DNA of 64,000 nucleotides from Actinoplanes sp. L3-i22 (GTDB taxonomy: Bacteria; Actinomycetota; Actinomycetes; Mycobacteriales; Micromonosporaceae), in the NCBI RefSeq assembly GCF_019704555.1, contig NZ_AP024745.1:1856001-1920000 (forward strand), given 5' to 3'. The notes beneath the pieces were generated by a model. The model did no database searches. It had not been told where the DNA came from and was given only the letters and a program-made list of their open reading frames with translations. The translations under genes and the position numbers were made by a program. This document shows positions 1-8,706 of the stretch, piece after piece (position 1 is the first letter of the stretch; every line of letters starts with the position of its first letter).

Positions 1-429
1 TTCGAGGGTCGCAACGGCGCGACCGTCGTCGACGACTCCTACAACGCGAACCCGTCGTCGACCGCGGCGGCGCTGCACGCGCTCGCCGCGATGGGGACCG
101 GCAAGCGCACCACCGCCGTGCTCGGCTACATGGCCGAGCTCGGTGACCACGAGGTGCCCGGGCACGCCGAGGTGGGCCGCCTGGCCGCCGAGCTCGGTGT
201 GGACCGGCTGATCGTGGTGGCGGAGAACGCCCGCCCGATCCTGGACGGGGCCGCGGAGGTGGGCGGATGGCGGGGCGCCGCGCACCTCGCCGCCGACCAG
301 GCCGCCGCGATCGAGTTACTCCGGAACGACCTGCGCGCCGACGACGTCGTGCTGGTCAAGGGTTCCCGGTACCGCACATGGGACGTCGCCGACTGGCTCC
401 GGCGTTCCGAGGAGGTTCAGCCCACGTGA
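1..429 (+). CDS. murF: MurF C-terminal part (UDP-MurNAc-tripeptide-D-Ala-D-Ala ligase), cut by window start
   Basis: Only the last 142 codons are inside the window. MurF adds D-Ala-D-Ala to the UDP-MurNAc tripeptide in the cytoplasm, the last cytoplasmic step before MraY. The visible part opens in frame with [17 protein letters not shown], the conserved DxYNANP segment of MurF, and continues through the C-terminal Rossmann-like domain ([12 protein letters not shown]) to [12 protein letters not shown] near the end, a well-conserved Mur ligase tail. The TGA stop overlaps the mraY GTG as GTGA, so the two genes are probably translationally coupled. The start and the ATP-binding domain lie upstream of the window. 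Confidence 0.95.
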   Translation, partial: FEGRNGATVVDDSYNANPSSTAAALHALAAMGTGKRTTAVLGYMAELGDHEVPGHAEVGRLAAELGVDRLIVVAENARPILDGAAEVGGWRGAAHLAADQAAAIELLRNDLRADDVVLVKGSRYRTWDVADWLRRSEEVQPT

Positions 430-1541
430 GGGCAGTCATCGTCGCGGCCGCGGTCGCCTTTCTCATCTCGCTGTTCGGCACCCCGGTCGCGATCAGGGTC
501 TTCTCGGCGCTCAAGGCCGGACAGCCGATCCGTACCCTCGGCCCCGCCTCGCACCAGGGCAAGCGGGGCACCCCGACGATGGGCGGCGTGGCCTTCATCC
601 TGGCGACGGTCTTCGCCTACGTCGCCGGCCACCTCGCCCTGACCACGCTGCCGGACCGGCAGATCGCCCAGGAGCGGCCGACCATGACCGCCCTGGTCCT
701 GCTCGGGCTGCTGGTGTTCTGCGGCGCGGTCGGCTTCATGGACGACTTCCTGAAGATCCGCAAGCGCAACTCGGACGGTCTCAGCGCCAAGGGCAAGCTG
801 CTCGGCCAGCTGATCGTCGGCACCGCCTTCGGTATCGCGGCGCTCTACTTCCCGAGCACCAACGGCCAGACCGTGGCCAGCGAGAAGATCTCCTTCATCC
901 GGGACGTGAGCTGGCTGGACGTCGGCAAGGTCGGCGCGGTGATGGTCTTCGTCTTCGTGATCATGGCGATGTCCAACGGCGTGAACCTGACCGACGGCCT
1001 GGACGGCCTGGCCACCGGCTCGTCGATCCTGGTCCTCGGGGCGTACTCGCTGATCGGCTTCTGGCAGTACCGGCACTGGTGTGGTGACGACAACTACCGG
1101 AGCACCAGCGCGCTCACCGAGGCGCACTGCTACCAGGTGCGAGATCCACTGGAGATCGCGCTGATCGCGGCGGCCGCGGCGGCCGCCCTGGTCGGCTTCC
1201 TGTGGTGGAACACCAACCCGGCCCGGATCTTCATGGGCGACACCGGGGCGCTCGGCCTCGGCGGCCTGATCGGCGGCCTGGCGGTGGCCACCCGGACCAC
1301 GCTGCTCTCGGTGATCATCGGCGGGTTGTTCGTGATCATCACGATGTCCGTGGTCATCCAGATCATCTCGTTCAAGACGACCGGTAAACGGGTGTTCCGG
1401 ATGTCGCCGCTGCAGCACCACTTCGAGCTGGCGGGCTGGTCCGAGGTGAACATCGTGGTCCGGTTCTGGATCATCGCGGGCATCTGCGCGTCGATCGGCC
1501 TGGGCCTGTTCTACAGCGACCATCTGGCGGTCATGGGTTAG
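426..1541 (+). CDS. mraY: MraY, phospho-MurNAc-pentapeptide transferase
   Basis: Integral membrane enzyme that moves phospho-MurNAc-pentapeptide from UDP onto undecaprenyl phosphate to make lipid I. The protein is 371 aa, of normal length. Family hallmarks are visible: [11 protein letters not shown] near residue 45, [15 protein letters not shown] around 105, the acidic [12 protein letters not shown] loop, [11 protein letters not shown] and the C-terminal [10 protein letters not shown]. Many hydrophobic helices separate these loops. The GTG start at 426 overlaps the murF stop; a longer in-frame reading from 267 would run inside murF and is rejected. A GC-rich hairpin follows the stop, and the next gene is not murD as expected. 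Confidence 0.96.
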   Translation: MRAVIVAAAVAFLISLFGTPVAIRVFSALKAGQPIRTLGPASHQGKRGTPTMGGVAFILATVFAYVAGHLALTTLPDRQIAQERPTMTALVLLGLLVFCGAVGFMDDFLKIRKRNSDGLSAKGKLLGQLIVGTAFGIAALYFPSTNGQTVASEKISFIRDVSWLDVGKVGAVMVFVFVIMAMSNGVNLTDGLDGLATGSSILVLGAYSLIGFWQYRHWCGDDNYRSTSALTEAHCYQVRDPLEIALIAAAAAAALVGFLWWNTNPARIFMGDTGALGLGGLIGGLAVATRTTLLSVIIGGLFVIITMSVVIQIISFKTTGKRVFRMSPLQHHFELAGWSEVNIVVRFWIIAGICASIGLGLFYSDHLAVMG

Positions 1542-1556
1542 CGAGGTTCGGCGTGA

Positions 1557-1592
1557 CCGGGGGGCTGTGGCGATCGCGCCGCGGCCCCCCGG
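1557..1592 (+). terminator. Strong GC hairpin after mraY
   Basis: Arms CCGGGGGGC (1557-1565) and GCCCCCCGG (1584-1592) pair over 9 bp, with a further GC-rich palindromic segment (GGCGATCGCGCC) in the loop. There is no clear T tract, so it may be an imperfect or factor-assisted terminator. It sits 16 bp after the mraY stop and would reduce read-through from murF-mraY into the collagen-like gene. Confidence 0.5.
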
Positions 1593-1695
1593 CGTTTCCC
1601 GGGGTGTTGGCCAATGCCGCCGTTTTCCCCCGAAAGGGTCTGATTTCTTCCTAGGCTGATGAGCGCCAACCATCGCCCAGAGGACGGATCCATCG

Positions 1696-2457
1696 ATGAT
1701 TTCTCGTGTCCTGCTCGCCTCGGCGGGTGCCATGGCAACCGTACTGGCCGGCGCCACCGCGGCGGTCGCCGGCGACCGGGCCACCCCACCGCCGGGCACC
1801 GCCGACGCCTTCGCCGCGGCGACCGCGGTGGTCGCGACGATGCGGGTGTGCGTGGTGCGGAAGACCGGCGCCATGCGCTGGGTCTCCGCCGACACGACGA
1901 GCTGCCGGAGTGGCGAGACCATGCGGTCCTGGAACCAGATCGGCCTGCGCGGTGTCCCGGGCCTCCCCGGCGCCCCTGGCGCGCCCGGCGAGCCTGGCCC
2001 GGCCGGCTCGGTGGGCCCGTCGGGGCCGCCCGGTGCGTCCGGTCCGCAGGGCGCTACCGGCCCGGCCGGCGCTACCGGCGCGACCGGTCCCACGGGTGCT
2101 GCTGGTGCCACCGGCCCTGCTGGTGCCACGGGCCCTGCTGGTGCCCCCGGAATGATGGGTATGCCCGGGATCAGTCTCCCCGGTATCCCCGGTCCTGCCG
2201 GTCCCACGGGCCCCGCTGGTCCCGCCGGATCGATGAGCGTCGTCTCGGAACCTACGGTTCTGAACTCCGGCTCCACTACCTACGAGGTGACCTGTAGCTC
2301 GGGTCAGGCCATCGGCGTCAGCCTCGTCGTAGCCGCGGCGGATGCCGGCAAGTTGATCGGCAGCTACCGGCATGCCTCGATTCTCACCAAATGGGAGCTC
2401 ATCTTCTCGCCCGCCCTGTCGGTGAACGCCTCGGCATATACCTTGTGCGCCGCCTGA
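1696..2457 (+). CDS. Secreted collagen-like protein (Gly-X-Y repeats) in the murD slot
   Basis: 253 aa. Residues 1-26 look like a signal peptide (hydrophobic stretch ending AAVAGD). Residues 50-83 contain [14 protein letters not shown], a second Cys and SWNQIG, resembling the short two-Cys WNQ module that often precedes collagen repeats in bacterial proteins. Residues about 84-178 are some 30 Gly-X-Y triplets (VPG LPG APG ... PAG), rich in Pro, Ala and Thr, with one break at ISLPG. The last ~75 residues form a non-repetitive domain with two Cys (about 200 and 251). Such proteins can form collagen-type triple helices outside the cell; this function is inferred. The gene lies alone between hairpins at 1557 and 2494 and occupies the usual place of murD. 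The ATG at 1696 gives the signal peptide directly. Confidence 0.85.
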   Translation: MISRVLLASAGAMATVLAGATAAVAGDRATPPPGTADAFAAATAVVATMRVCVVRKTGAMRWVSADTTSCRSGETMRSWNQIGLRGVPGLPGAPGAPGEPGPAGSVGPSGPPGASGPQGATGPAGATGATGPTGAAGATGPAGATGPAGAPGMMGMPGISLPGIPGPAGPTGPAGPAGSMSVVSEPTVLNSGSTTYEVTCSSGQAIGVSLVVAAADAGKLIGSYRHASILTKWELIFSPALSVNASAYTLCAA

Positions 2458-2493
2458 CCGTGGTCGTGGCGCACGCGACAAACCCTCCTGCGA

Positions 2494-2524
2494 CACGCCA
2501 TCGACGGTGCACGTCGATGGCGTG
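2494..2524 (+). terminator. 12-bp perfect hairpin between the collagen-like gene and ftsW
   Basis: Arms CACGCCATCGAC (2494-2505) and GTCGATGGCGTG (2513-2524) are perfectly complementary around a 7-nt loop. It lies 37 bp after the collagen-like stop and 22 bp before the ftsW start. There is no U-run, so termination is plausible but unproven; an operator role is the alternative. Confidence 0.5.
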
Positions 2525-2546
2525 ATCGCCGGACGATGATGGGGGC

Positions 2547-3923
2547 ATGGCGGACGACCGTTCCCCGAAGGCCCGCCCGTCACTGAGCCGGCAGTTCCTG
2601 CCCGCCGTGCACGGGCTGCTGGCCCGCCCCCTCTCGTCCTACTACCTGCTGATCGCCTGCGCCGGCCTGCTCCTGCTGATCGGGCTGACCATGGTCTTCT
2701 CGGCGACCAGCGTGAAGGCGTACGCCGCCAACGGGAACGCGTTCTCGGCGATCTCCAGCCAGGCGGTGTACGCCCTGCTCGGCCTGGTCGCCTTCTGGAT
2801 CTGCCAGCGGCTGCCCGCGATCACCCTGCGCACCCTGGGCAAGTACGTGCTCGGCGCGTCGATCCTCCTGCTCACCTTCCAGAACCTGGTCGTGATGATC
2901 AAGGACATCGGCGCGCAGGAGAGCGAACCGGTCGGCCCGATCTCGGTCAGCCTGCTCTCGCTCTCCTTCGGCGGGGTCAGCCTGCAGCCCTCCGAGCTGG
3001 CCAAGCTCGGCATGGTGCTGTGGGGCGCCGACGTGATCGCCCGCAAGGGCCCGGCCCTGGGGCACTGGAAAGAGCTGGCGATGCCGCTCTTCCCGGTGAT
3101 CGGCCTGCTCTTCATCCTGGTCGGCTACAACGACGTCGGCACCATGCTGGTCCTGCTGGCGCTGATCGTCGGCCTGCTCTGGGCGGCCGGCGTGCGGATG
3201 CGGGTGTTCGGCGCGCTCGGCGTGCTCGGCCTGACCGGGATCGGCCTGCTGATCGCGGCGGCGTCCCGGGGCGCCGGCTCCGGCTCGGCGGACGCGACGA
3301 ACTACCGCGTGCAGCGGCTGACCGCGTTCCTCACTCCGCTCGACAAGTGCAACGCCGACGTCTGCTACCAGCTGATCCAGGGTCGCTCGGCGATCTTCGA
3401 GGGCGGCTGGTTCGGCGTCGGCCTGGGCAAGGGCGCGCTGAAGTGGGGCTGGGTCCCGGAGGCGGAGAACGACTTCATCTACGCGATCGTCGCCGAGGAG
3501 CTCGGCGTGGTCGGCTGCGCGGTGGTGCTGGCGCTCTTCTCGGTGCTGGCGTTCACCGGGTTCCGGATCGCCCGCCGCTCGGCCGACCCGTTCCGCCGGC
3601 TCGCGGCCACCGCGATCACCACCTGGCTGGTCGCCCAGGCCGTGATCAACATGGGCGGGGTGGTCGGCCTGCTGCCCATCACCGGGCTTCCGCTACCGTT
3701 CATCTCCGCAGGTGGCAGTGCCTTGATCGTGGCCATGGCGGCGATCGGGATCCTGGCCTCGTTCGCCCGTGCGGAGCCGGACGCGGCCCGGGCCCTGAAC
3801 GCCCGTCCGACCTCTCGATGGGTACGACTAGTCTGGGCCCCGCTGCCGCCGGTTCCCCCGCCCCGGCGGCCGGGACAAGCGCGTGAGACGCCCGTGGGCA
3901 CGGGGGGCGAGAGGAGAAGGTGA
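2547..3923 (+). CDS. ftsW: FtsW, septal SEDS peptidoglycan glycosyltransferase
   Basis: 458 aa polytopic SEDS protein that polymerises lipid II at the division septum with its partner class B PBP. About ten hydrophobic helices are visible. Family motifs include GVSLQPSELAKLG in the middle, VGYNDVGTMLVLL, and the conserved PEAENDFIYAIVAEELG loop, followed by GVVGLLPITGLPLPFISAGG near the end. Both N- and C-terminal tails are cytoplasmic in style (basic, Pro-rich end). The ATG at 2547 follows a GGGGG ribosome site. Its TGA overlaps the murG ATG by one base. Because two hairpins precede it, ftsW may be read from its own promoter rather than from mraY. Confidence 0.95.
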   Translation: MADDRSPKARPSLSRQFLPAVHGLLARPLSSYYLLIACAGLLLLIGLTMVFSATSVKAYAANGNAFSAISSQAVYALLGLVAFWICQRLPAITLRTLGKYVLGASILLLTFQNLVVMIKDIGAQESEPVGPISVSLLSLSFGGVSLQPSELAKLGMVLWGADVIARKGPALGHWKELAMPLFPVIGLLFILVGYNDVGTMLVLLALIVGLLWAAGVRMRVFGALGVLGLTGIGLLIAAASRGAGSGSADATNYRVQRLTAFLTPLDKCNADVCYQLIQGRSAIFEGGWFGVGLGKGALKWGWVPEAENDFIYAIVAEELGVVGCAVVLALFSVLAFTGFRIARRSADPFRRLAATAITTWLVAQAVINMGGVVGLLPITGLPLPFISAGGSALIVAMAAIGILASFARAEPDAARALNARPTSRWVRLVWAPLPPVPPPRRPGQARETPVGTGGERRR

Positions 3924-5029
3924 TGGTGCAGCTGCGGTCGGTGGTGCTCGCCGGAGGAGGCACCGGTGGACACATCTATCCGCTGCTCGCTTTCGCCGAC
4001 GCCTTGCGCCGGCACTTCCCGCACATCCGGATCACCACGCTCGGCAGCCCCAAGGGGATGGAGAACCAGCTCATCCCGGCGGCCGGCTACGACCTGCGGG
4101 TGATCCCGGCCTTCCAGCTGCCCCGGTCGCTGAATCTGGACCTGCTGCGCACCCCGGACCGGATGATCAAGTCGGCCGCCGCGGCCGGCGACATCATCGA
4201 CGAGGTGGGTGCCGAGGTGGTCGTCGGGTTCGGCGGCTACGTCTCCACCCCGGCCTACGTGGCCGCCTGGCGCCGCGAGCTGCCGATCGTGATCCACGAG
4301 GTGAACGTGCCCCCGGGCGTCGCGAACCGGATGGGCATGAAGTTCACCAAGCGGGTCGCCGTCGGCTTCCCGCACCAGCTGGAGCAGGCCGAGTCGCTGC
4401 GCAACGCGCGCCTGGTCGGCGTCCCGCTGCGGACCGGGATCACCCAGATGGACCGGCCGGCGCTGCGCCCGCAGGCGCTCTACCACTTCGGACTGCGCCC
4501 GGACCTGCCGGTGCTGTTCGTCTCCGGCGGCTCCTCCGGCGCGCGGACGATCAACCTGGCGGTGGCCGCGGCGGCCAAGCGGCTGGCCCACGCCGGCATC
4601 CAGGTGCTGCACGTGCAGGGCGGGCGGAACGACCCGTTCGAGGTGCCGACCGACCTGCCGGTGCCCTATGTCGTCGTGCCCTACCTCTCCGAGATGCAAC
4701 TCGGATACGCTGCCGCCGACCTGATGCTCTGCCGCGGCGGGGCGATCACGGTGGCCGAGACGACCGCGCTCGGCCTGCCGGCGATCTACGTGCCGTACCC
4801 GTTCAGCAATCAGGAGCAGCGGCGCAACGCGCTCCCGGTGGTCGAGGCGGGTGGCGGCATGCTGGTCGACAACAGTGAGCTGACCCCGGAGTGGATCGAG
4901 CGGAACATCGTCCCGCTGGCGCGTGACCGGCAGCGGCTGGCCGCGATGGGCCACGCCGCCGCCGGGTACGGCCGTCGCGACGGTGACGAGCAGTTGCTGC
5001 GCTTCGTTCTGGAGGCGGTGGACCGATGA
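3923..5029 (+). CDS. murG: MurG, lipid II synthase (GlcNAc transferase)
   Basis: Peripheral inner-membrane GT28 glycosyltransferase that adds GlcNAc from UDP-GlcNAc to lipid I to make lipid II. 368 aa from the ATG at 3923. The N-terminal glycine loop GGGTGGHIYPLLAFADAL and the C-domain loops VSGGSSGARTINLAV, CRGGAITVAETTALGLPAIYVPYPF and NQEQRRNA are all present, so it should be active. GAGGAGAAGG just upstream fits ATG 3923 (6-nt spacing); an in-frame GTG at 3920 is an alternative. It is translationally coupled to ftsW. Confidence 0.96.
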   Translation: MVQLRSVVLAGGGTGGHIYPLLAFADALRRHFPHIRITTLGSPKGMENQLIPAAGYDLRVIPAFQLPRSLNLDLLRTPDRMIKSAAAAGDIIDEVGAEVVVGFGGYVSTPAYVAAWRRELPIVIHEVNVPPGVANRMGMKFTKRVAVGFPHQLEQAESLRNARLVGVPLRTGITQMDRPALRPQALYHFGLRPDLPVLFVSGGSSGARTINLAVAAAAKRLAHAGIQVLHVQGGRNDPFEVPTDLPVPYVVVPYLSEMQLGYAAADLMLCRGGAITVAETTALGLPAIYVPYPFSNQEQRRNALPVVEAGGGMLVDNSELTPEWIERNIVPLARDRQRLAAMGHAAAGYGRRDGDEQLLRFVLEAVDR

Positions 5030-5063
5030 GGCCCGTTGAGCCTGTGACTGAAGGAGAGACCTG

Positions 5064-6500
5064 GTGAACACGGCGGAGCTGACGCCGGCCGGTGAGACGA
5101 CCGCCGAGGACCTGGGCAGCGTCCATCTGATCGGGATCGGCGGGGTCGGCATGGCCGGCCTGGCCCGTCTCCTGCTGACCCGGGGCATCCCGGTCTCCGG
5201 CAGCGAGCTGCGCGAATGGCCCGCCCTGGCGGGGATGCGCGCGCTCGGCGGGACGGTGCACATGGCCCACGAGGCGTCGAACCTGGACGGTGTCGACACG
5301 GTCGTCTACTCCACCGCGATCCCGAAGGATCACGTGGAGATGGTCGAGGCGCGCCGGCGCGGGCTGCGGGTGCTGCACCGCTCCGAGGCGCTCGCGGCGG
5401 CGATGACGGACCGGCAGACCATCGCGGTGGCCGGCACCCACGGCAAGACCACCACCACCTCGATCATGACGGTGATCCTGCAGCACGCCGGGCAGGATCC
5501 GTCGTTCGTGATCGGCGGCGAGATGTCGTCGGCCGGGTCCAACGGCCACCACGGCAGCGGGCCGCACTTCGTGGCCGAGGCCGACGAGCACGACCGCTCG
5601 TTCCTGATCTACCGCCCGCACGTGGCGATCATCACGAACATCGAGGGCGATCACCTCAACAACTGGGGTGACCTGGAGACGCTCAAGGCGGGCTTCCTGG
5701 AGTTCGGCGAGCTGGCCGACGGCTTCGTGGTGACCTGCGCCGACGGTCCCGGCACCGAGGAGCTGATCGCCGGGCTCCGGGCCAAGGGCAAGACCGTCTA
5801 CACGTACGGCGAAGCCGAGGACGCCGACCTGCGGATCAGCGACGTGGTGTCGACCGTGAGCGGGGTGCGCTACCACGCCGAGCTGCACGGCGAGTCGCTG
5901 GGCGAGCTCAAGCTGGCGATGCCCGGCAAGCTGATGGGCCTGAACAGCGCGGCGACCGTGCTCACCGCGCTCAAGCTGGGCCTGCCGCTGGACAAGATCG
6001 CCGAGGCGCTGGCGTCGTTCCCGGGCGTCCGCCGCCGGTTCGAGCGCAAGGGCATCGCGGCCGGCGTGCGGGTCTACGACGAGTACGCGTACCACCCGAC
6101 CTCGGTGCTGGCCGCGCTGCGCACGCTGCGCGAGGTGGCCGGCGACGGGCGTCTGCTGGTGGTCTTCCAGCCGTACCGGGTGTACCGCACCCGCGATCTG
6201 CAGGCCGAGCTGGCCGAGGGCCTGGCGGTCGCCGACCAGGTGATCGTGATGGAGGTGTTCGGCCCGGGGGAGACCCGGGGGCCGGGCGAGGGCGGGCTCG
6301 CCCTGACCGCCGCGATCGACCTGCCGGCCGAGAGCCGGGTGTTCGTCCCGGACTGGGAGGACGTACCGGCCGAGGTGGTCCGCCGCAGCCGTCCCGGCGA
6401 CGTGGTGGTGACCATGGGCGCGCCGCCGATCTCGCTGATGGGTGACGAGCTGCTGGCCGCGCTGGCCGAGGCGGACCTCCAGCCGGGTCTCGCGGGCTGA
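5064..6500 (+). CDS. murC: MurC, UDP-MurNAc-L-alanine ligase
   Basis: 478 aa cytoplasmic Mur ligase that starts the stem peptide by joining L-Ala to UDP-MurNAc. N-terminal Rossmann motif GIGGVGMAGLA, ATP loop AGTHGKTTTTS near residue 125 and the central EADEHDRSF segment are intact. In the C-terminal domain the usual HHP and FQPH motifs read DEYAYHP and FQPYRVYRTRD, i.e. His to Tyr at two conserved positions; this may be lineage-specific. GTG start at 5064 is preceded by AAGGAGAG. The gene lies 34 bp after murG and 2 bp before ftsQ. Confidence 0.95.
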   Translation: MNTAELTPAGETTAEDLGSVHLIGIGGVGMAGLARLLLTRGIPVSGSELREWPALAGMRALGGTVHMAHEASNLDGVDTVVYSTAIPKDHVEMVEARRRGLRVLHRSEALAAAMTDRQTIAVAGTHGKTTTTSIMTVILQHAGQDPSFVIGGEMSSAGSNGHHGSGPHFVAEADEHDRSFLIYRPHVAIITNIEGDHLNNWGDLETLKAGFLEFGELADGFVVTCADGPGTEELIAGLRAKGKTVYTYGEAEDADLRISDVVSTVSGVRYHAELHGESLGELKLAMPGKLMGLNSAATVLTALKLGLPLDKIAEALASFPGVRRRFERKGIAAGVRVYDEYAYHPTSVLAALRTLREVAGDGRLLVVFQPYRVYRTRDLQAELAEGLAVADQVIVMEVFGPGETRGPGEGGLALTAAIDLPAESRVFVPDWEDVPAEVVRRSRPGDVVVTMGAPPISLMGDELLAALAEADLQPGLAG

Positions 6501-6502
6501 CC

Positions 6503-7270
6503 GTGGCGGGCGGGGGCACGCGCAACTGGCGCCTGGTGCGGGCGGACACCGACGCGGTGCCGCCGTCCGCGCGCCGGTTCATGGCCCGCGCCCGGCAGCG
6601 GAAGTTCCGGGCCGCCCTGCCCTGGCTGGTCGGCGCCGGCGCGCTGTTGGTCGCCGGCGGCGTGGCCTGGGTGGTCTACGGCACCTCGCTGCTCGGCGTG
6701 CGGACCGTCGACGTGGTCGGCGCCCAGACGCTGGACCCGCAGGAGGTGCGCGCGGCGGCCGCGGTGCCGGACCGGCGCCCGCTCGCCCGGGTCGACCTGG
6801 ATCAGGTCAGTGCCCGGGTGCGCGGCCTGGCCCCGGTCGGCAAGGTGACGGTGACCCGCAGCTGGCCGTCCACGCTGCGGATCGAGGTGGTCGAGCGGGT
6901 CGCGGTGGCCGCGGTCCCGACCGGTGCGCAGTTCACCCTGATCGACGGCGGGGGCGTGCCGTTCCGGGTGGTCGCCGCGGCGCCGGCCGGCCTGCCGCTG
7001 GCCAAGCTCGCGACCCCGGGGCCGGCCGACTCGAGCACCGGCTCGGCGCTGACCGTGCTGGCGGCGCTCAGCGCCGATCTGCGCGAGCAACTGGTCGCCA
7101 TCTCGGTGACCTCGCCGGCCGGCATCCGCCTGGAGCTGCGCGACGGCCGGGTGGTGATCTGGGGGGACGACACCCAGAGCGAGCGCAAGAGCGAGGTGGC
7201 CACGGCGCTGGTGAAGCGCGCGGGCAAGGAGTTCGACGTCAGCGTCCCGAAAATCGTGACTATTCGCTAA
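6503..7270 (+). CDS. ftsQ: FtsQ/DivIB divisome scaffold protein
   Basis: 255 aa bitopic membrane protein linking early and late division proteins (FtsQLB). A basic cytoplasmic tail of about 35 residues leads into one membrane helix (LPWLVGAGALLVAGGVAWVV), then a POTRA domain starting LLGVRTVDVVGAQTL, and a beta-rich FtsQ domain. GTG at 6503 lies 2 bp after the murC stop, so the two are coupled. It is the last gene before the long ftsZ leader. Confidence 0.93.
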   Translation: MAGGGTRNWRLVRADTDAVPPSARRFMARARQRKFRAALPWLVGAGALLVAGGVAWVVYGTSLLGVRTVDVVGAQTLDPQEVRAAAAVPDRRPLARVDLDQVSARVRGLAPVGKVTVTRSWPSTLRIEVVERVAVAAVPTGAQFTLIDGGGVPFRVVAAAPAGLPLAKLATPGPADSSTGSALTVLAALSADLREQLVAISVTSPAGIRLELRDGRVVIWGDDTQSERKSEVATALVKRAGKEFDVSVPKIVTIR

Positions 7271-7426
7271 CCGGGGTGCTAACCAGACAAAGGCGTACGA
7301 ACGGAATATAAGCGTCGAGGTTACGGGTCAGTCGGATACTCACCTGGTAAGCGGACGCGACACGCCGTCCGGGTTCTTTGGTCCCGGCGCGATGTCCGCA
7401 TACGTTGCGTCGAGAGGTTCTTATGG

Positions 7427-7455
7427 TTGACATAACTATAAACCTCTAGTAGAGG
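7427..7455 (+). promoter_or_regulatory. Putative ftsZ promoter
   Basis: TTGACA at 7427-7432, a 17-bp spacer and TAGAGG at 7450-7455 resemble a sigma-70-type actinobacterial promoter inside the 299-bp ftsQ-ftsZ gap. The local AT content (ATAACTATAAACC) is well above the surroundings. ftsZ in actinomycetes is known to be driven from promoters in this interval in addition to read-through. Confidence 0.55.
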
Positions 7456-7475
7456 GTGAGGGTTTCCTCGCCCTC
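7452..7475 (+). promoter_or_regulatory. Hairpin in the ftsZ 5' leader
   Basis: GAGGGTGAGG (7452-7461) pairs with CCTCGCCCTC (7466-7475) over 10 bp including one G-U, with a GTTT loop. It overlaps an alternative stem CCTCT-AGT-AGAGG (7443-7455). It would lie at or just after the transcription start of the proposed promoter, about 95 nt before the ftsZ ATG. Role unknown: mRNA stability, a switch, or a protein-binding palindrome. The remaining leader shows no ORF I would support. Confidence 0.4.
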
Positions 7476-7569
7476 CCTTGTACGGCAGTGGATGTCGAAG
7501 TGCGGATCCCTCGTCGGAGCCGCAGGGGCCCTCGACATCCGCCAACCCCGGAAGGGAAGGCTGAGCCCG

Positions 7570-8691
7570 ATGACACCTCCGCACAACTACCTTGCGGTCA
7601 TCAAGGTCGTAGGCATCGGCGGCGGCGGCGTGAACGCCGTGAACCGCATGATCGAGGTTGGGCTCAAGGGCGTCGAGTTCATCGCGATCAACACCGATGC
7701 CCAGGCCCTGCTGATGAGCGACGCCGACGTCAAGCTGGACGTCGGCCGGGAACTGACCCGCGGCCTCGGCGCCGGCGCGCAGCCCGAGGTCGGCAAGAGC
7801 GCCGCCGAGGACCACCGGGACGAGATCGAGGAGGTCCTCAAGGGGGCCGACATGGTCTTCGTGACGTGTGGCGAGGGCGGCGGCACCGGTACCGGTGGCG
7901 CCCCCGTGGTGGCCAACATCGCCCGCAAGCTGGGCGCGCTGACCATCGGCGTGGTGACCCGGCCGTTCTCGTTCGAGGGCAAGCGGCGTCAGGTGCAGGC
8001 CGAGGCCGGCATCGACGAGCTGCGCAATCAGTGCGACACGCTGATCGTGATCCCGAACGACCGGCTCCTGGCGCTCGGCGACCGCGGCATCAGCATGATG
8101 GACGCGTTCCGCCAGGCCGACCAGGTGCTGCTCTCCGGTGTTCAGGGCATCACCGATCTGATCACCACGCCGGGTCTGATCAACCTGGACTTCGCCGACG
8201 TCAAGAGCGTGATGAGCAACGCGGGCAGCGCGCTCATGGGCATCGGCAGCGCGCGCGGCGACAACCGCGCGGTCGAGGCGGCCGAGCGGGCGATCTCCAG
8301 CCCGCTGCTGGAGCAGAGCATGGACGGCGCGCGCGGCGTGCTGCTCTCCATCGCCGGTGGCTCCGATCTCGGTCTGTTCGAGATCAACGACGCGGCGCAG
8401 CTGGTCACCGACGCGGCCCACCCGGACGCGAACATCATCTTCGGCGCGGTCATCGACGACGCGCTCGGCGACGAGGTGCGGGTGACCGTGATCGCGGCCG
8501 GATTCGACGGGGGCTCGCCCTCGTACAAGCCGGCCGAGGCGCCCGTGCGCAAGCAGCACAACCCGCCGGCGGTCAGCTCGTCGGCCTCGCTGCCGGCGAT
8601 CGCGCCGGTCCCGCCGTCCACGCCGGCACCGCGCAAGCACGTGCTCTTCGACGATGTGGACGTGCCGGATTTCCTGAAGAACGGTTCCTGA
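7570..8691 (+). CDS. ftsZ: FtsZ, tubulin-like division GTPase
   Basis: 373 aa cytoplasmic GTPase that forms the Z-ring and septal ladders. The tubulin signature GGGTGTG is present in [18 protein letters not shown], the T7-loop [11 protein letters not shown] follows, and the C-terminal conserved peptide [10 protein letters not shown] is preceded by a linker rich in Pro, Ser and Ala. ATG 7570 ([15 protein letters not shown]) has AAGGGAAGG upstream; a longer in-frame reading from 7456 passes through the leader hairpin and is rejected. The C-terminal peptide would dock SepF, encoded two genes on. Confidence 0.98.
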   Translation: MTPPHNYLAVIKVVGIGGGGVNAVNRMIEVGLKGVEFIAINTDAQALLMSDADVKLDVGRELTRGLGAGAQPEVGKSAAEDHRDEIEEVLKGADMVFVTCGEGGGTGTGGAPVVANIARKLGALTIGVVTRPFSFEGKRRQVQAEAGIDELRNQCDTLIVIPNDRLLALGDRGISMMDAFRQADQVLLSGVQGITDLITTPGLINLDFADVKSVMSNAGSALMGIGSARGDNRAVEAAERAISSPLLEQSMDGARGVLLSIAGGSDLGLFEINDAAQLVTDAAHPDANIIFGAVIDDALGDEVRVTVIAAGFDGGSPSYKPAEAPVRKQHNPPAVSSSASLPAIAPVPPSTPAPRKHVLFDDVDVPDFLKNGS

Positions 8692-8706
8692 CCGTACTGA
8701 TGGCCG

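Noticed and set aside
1651..2583. Minus-strand open frames opposite the collagen-like gene
   Set aside because: They are mirror repeats of the Gly-X-Y coding sequence; the plus strand has the signal peptide and two-Cys module.
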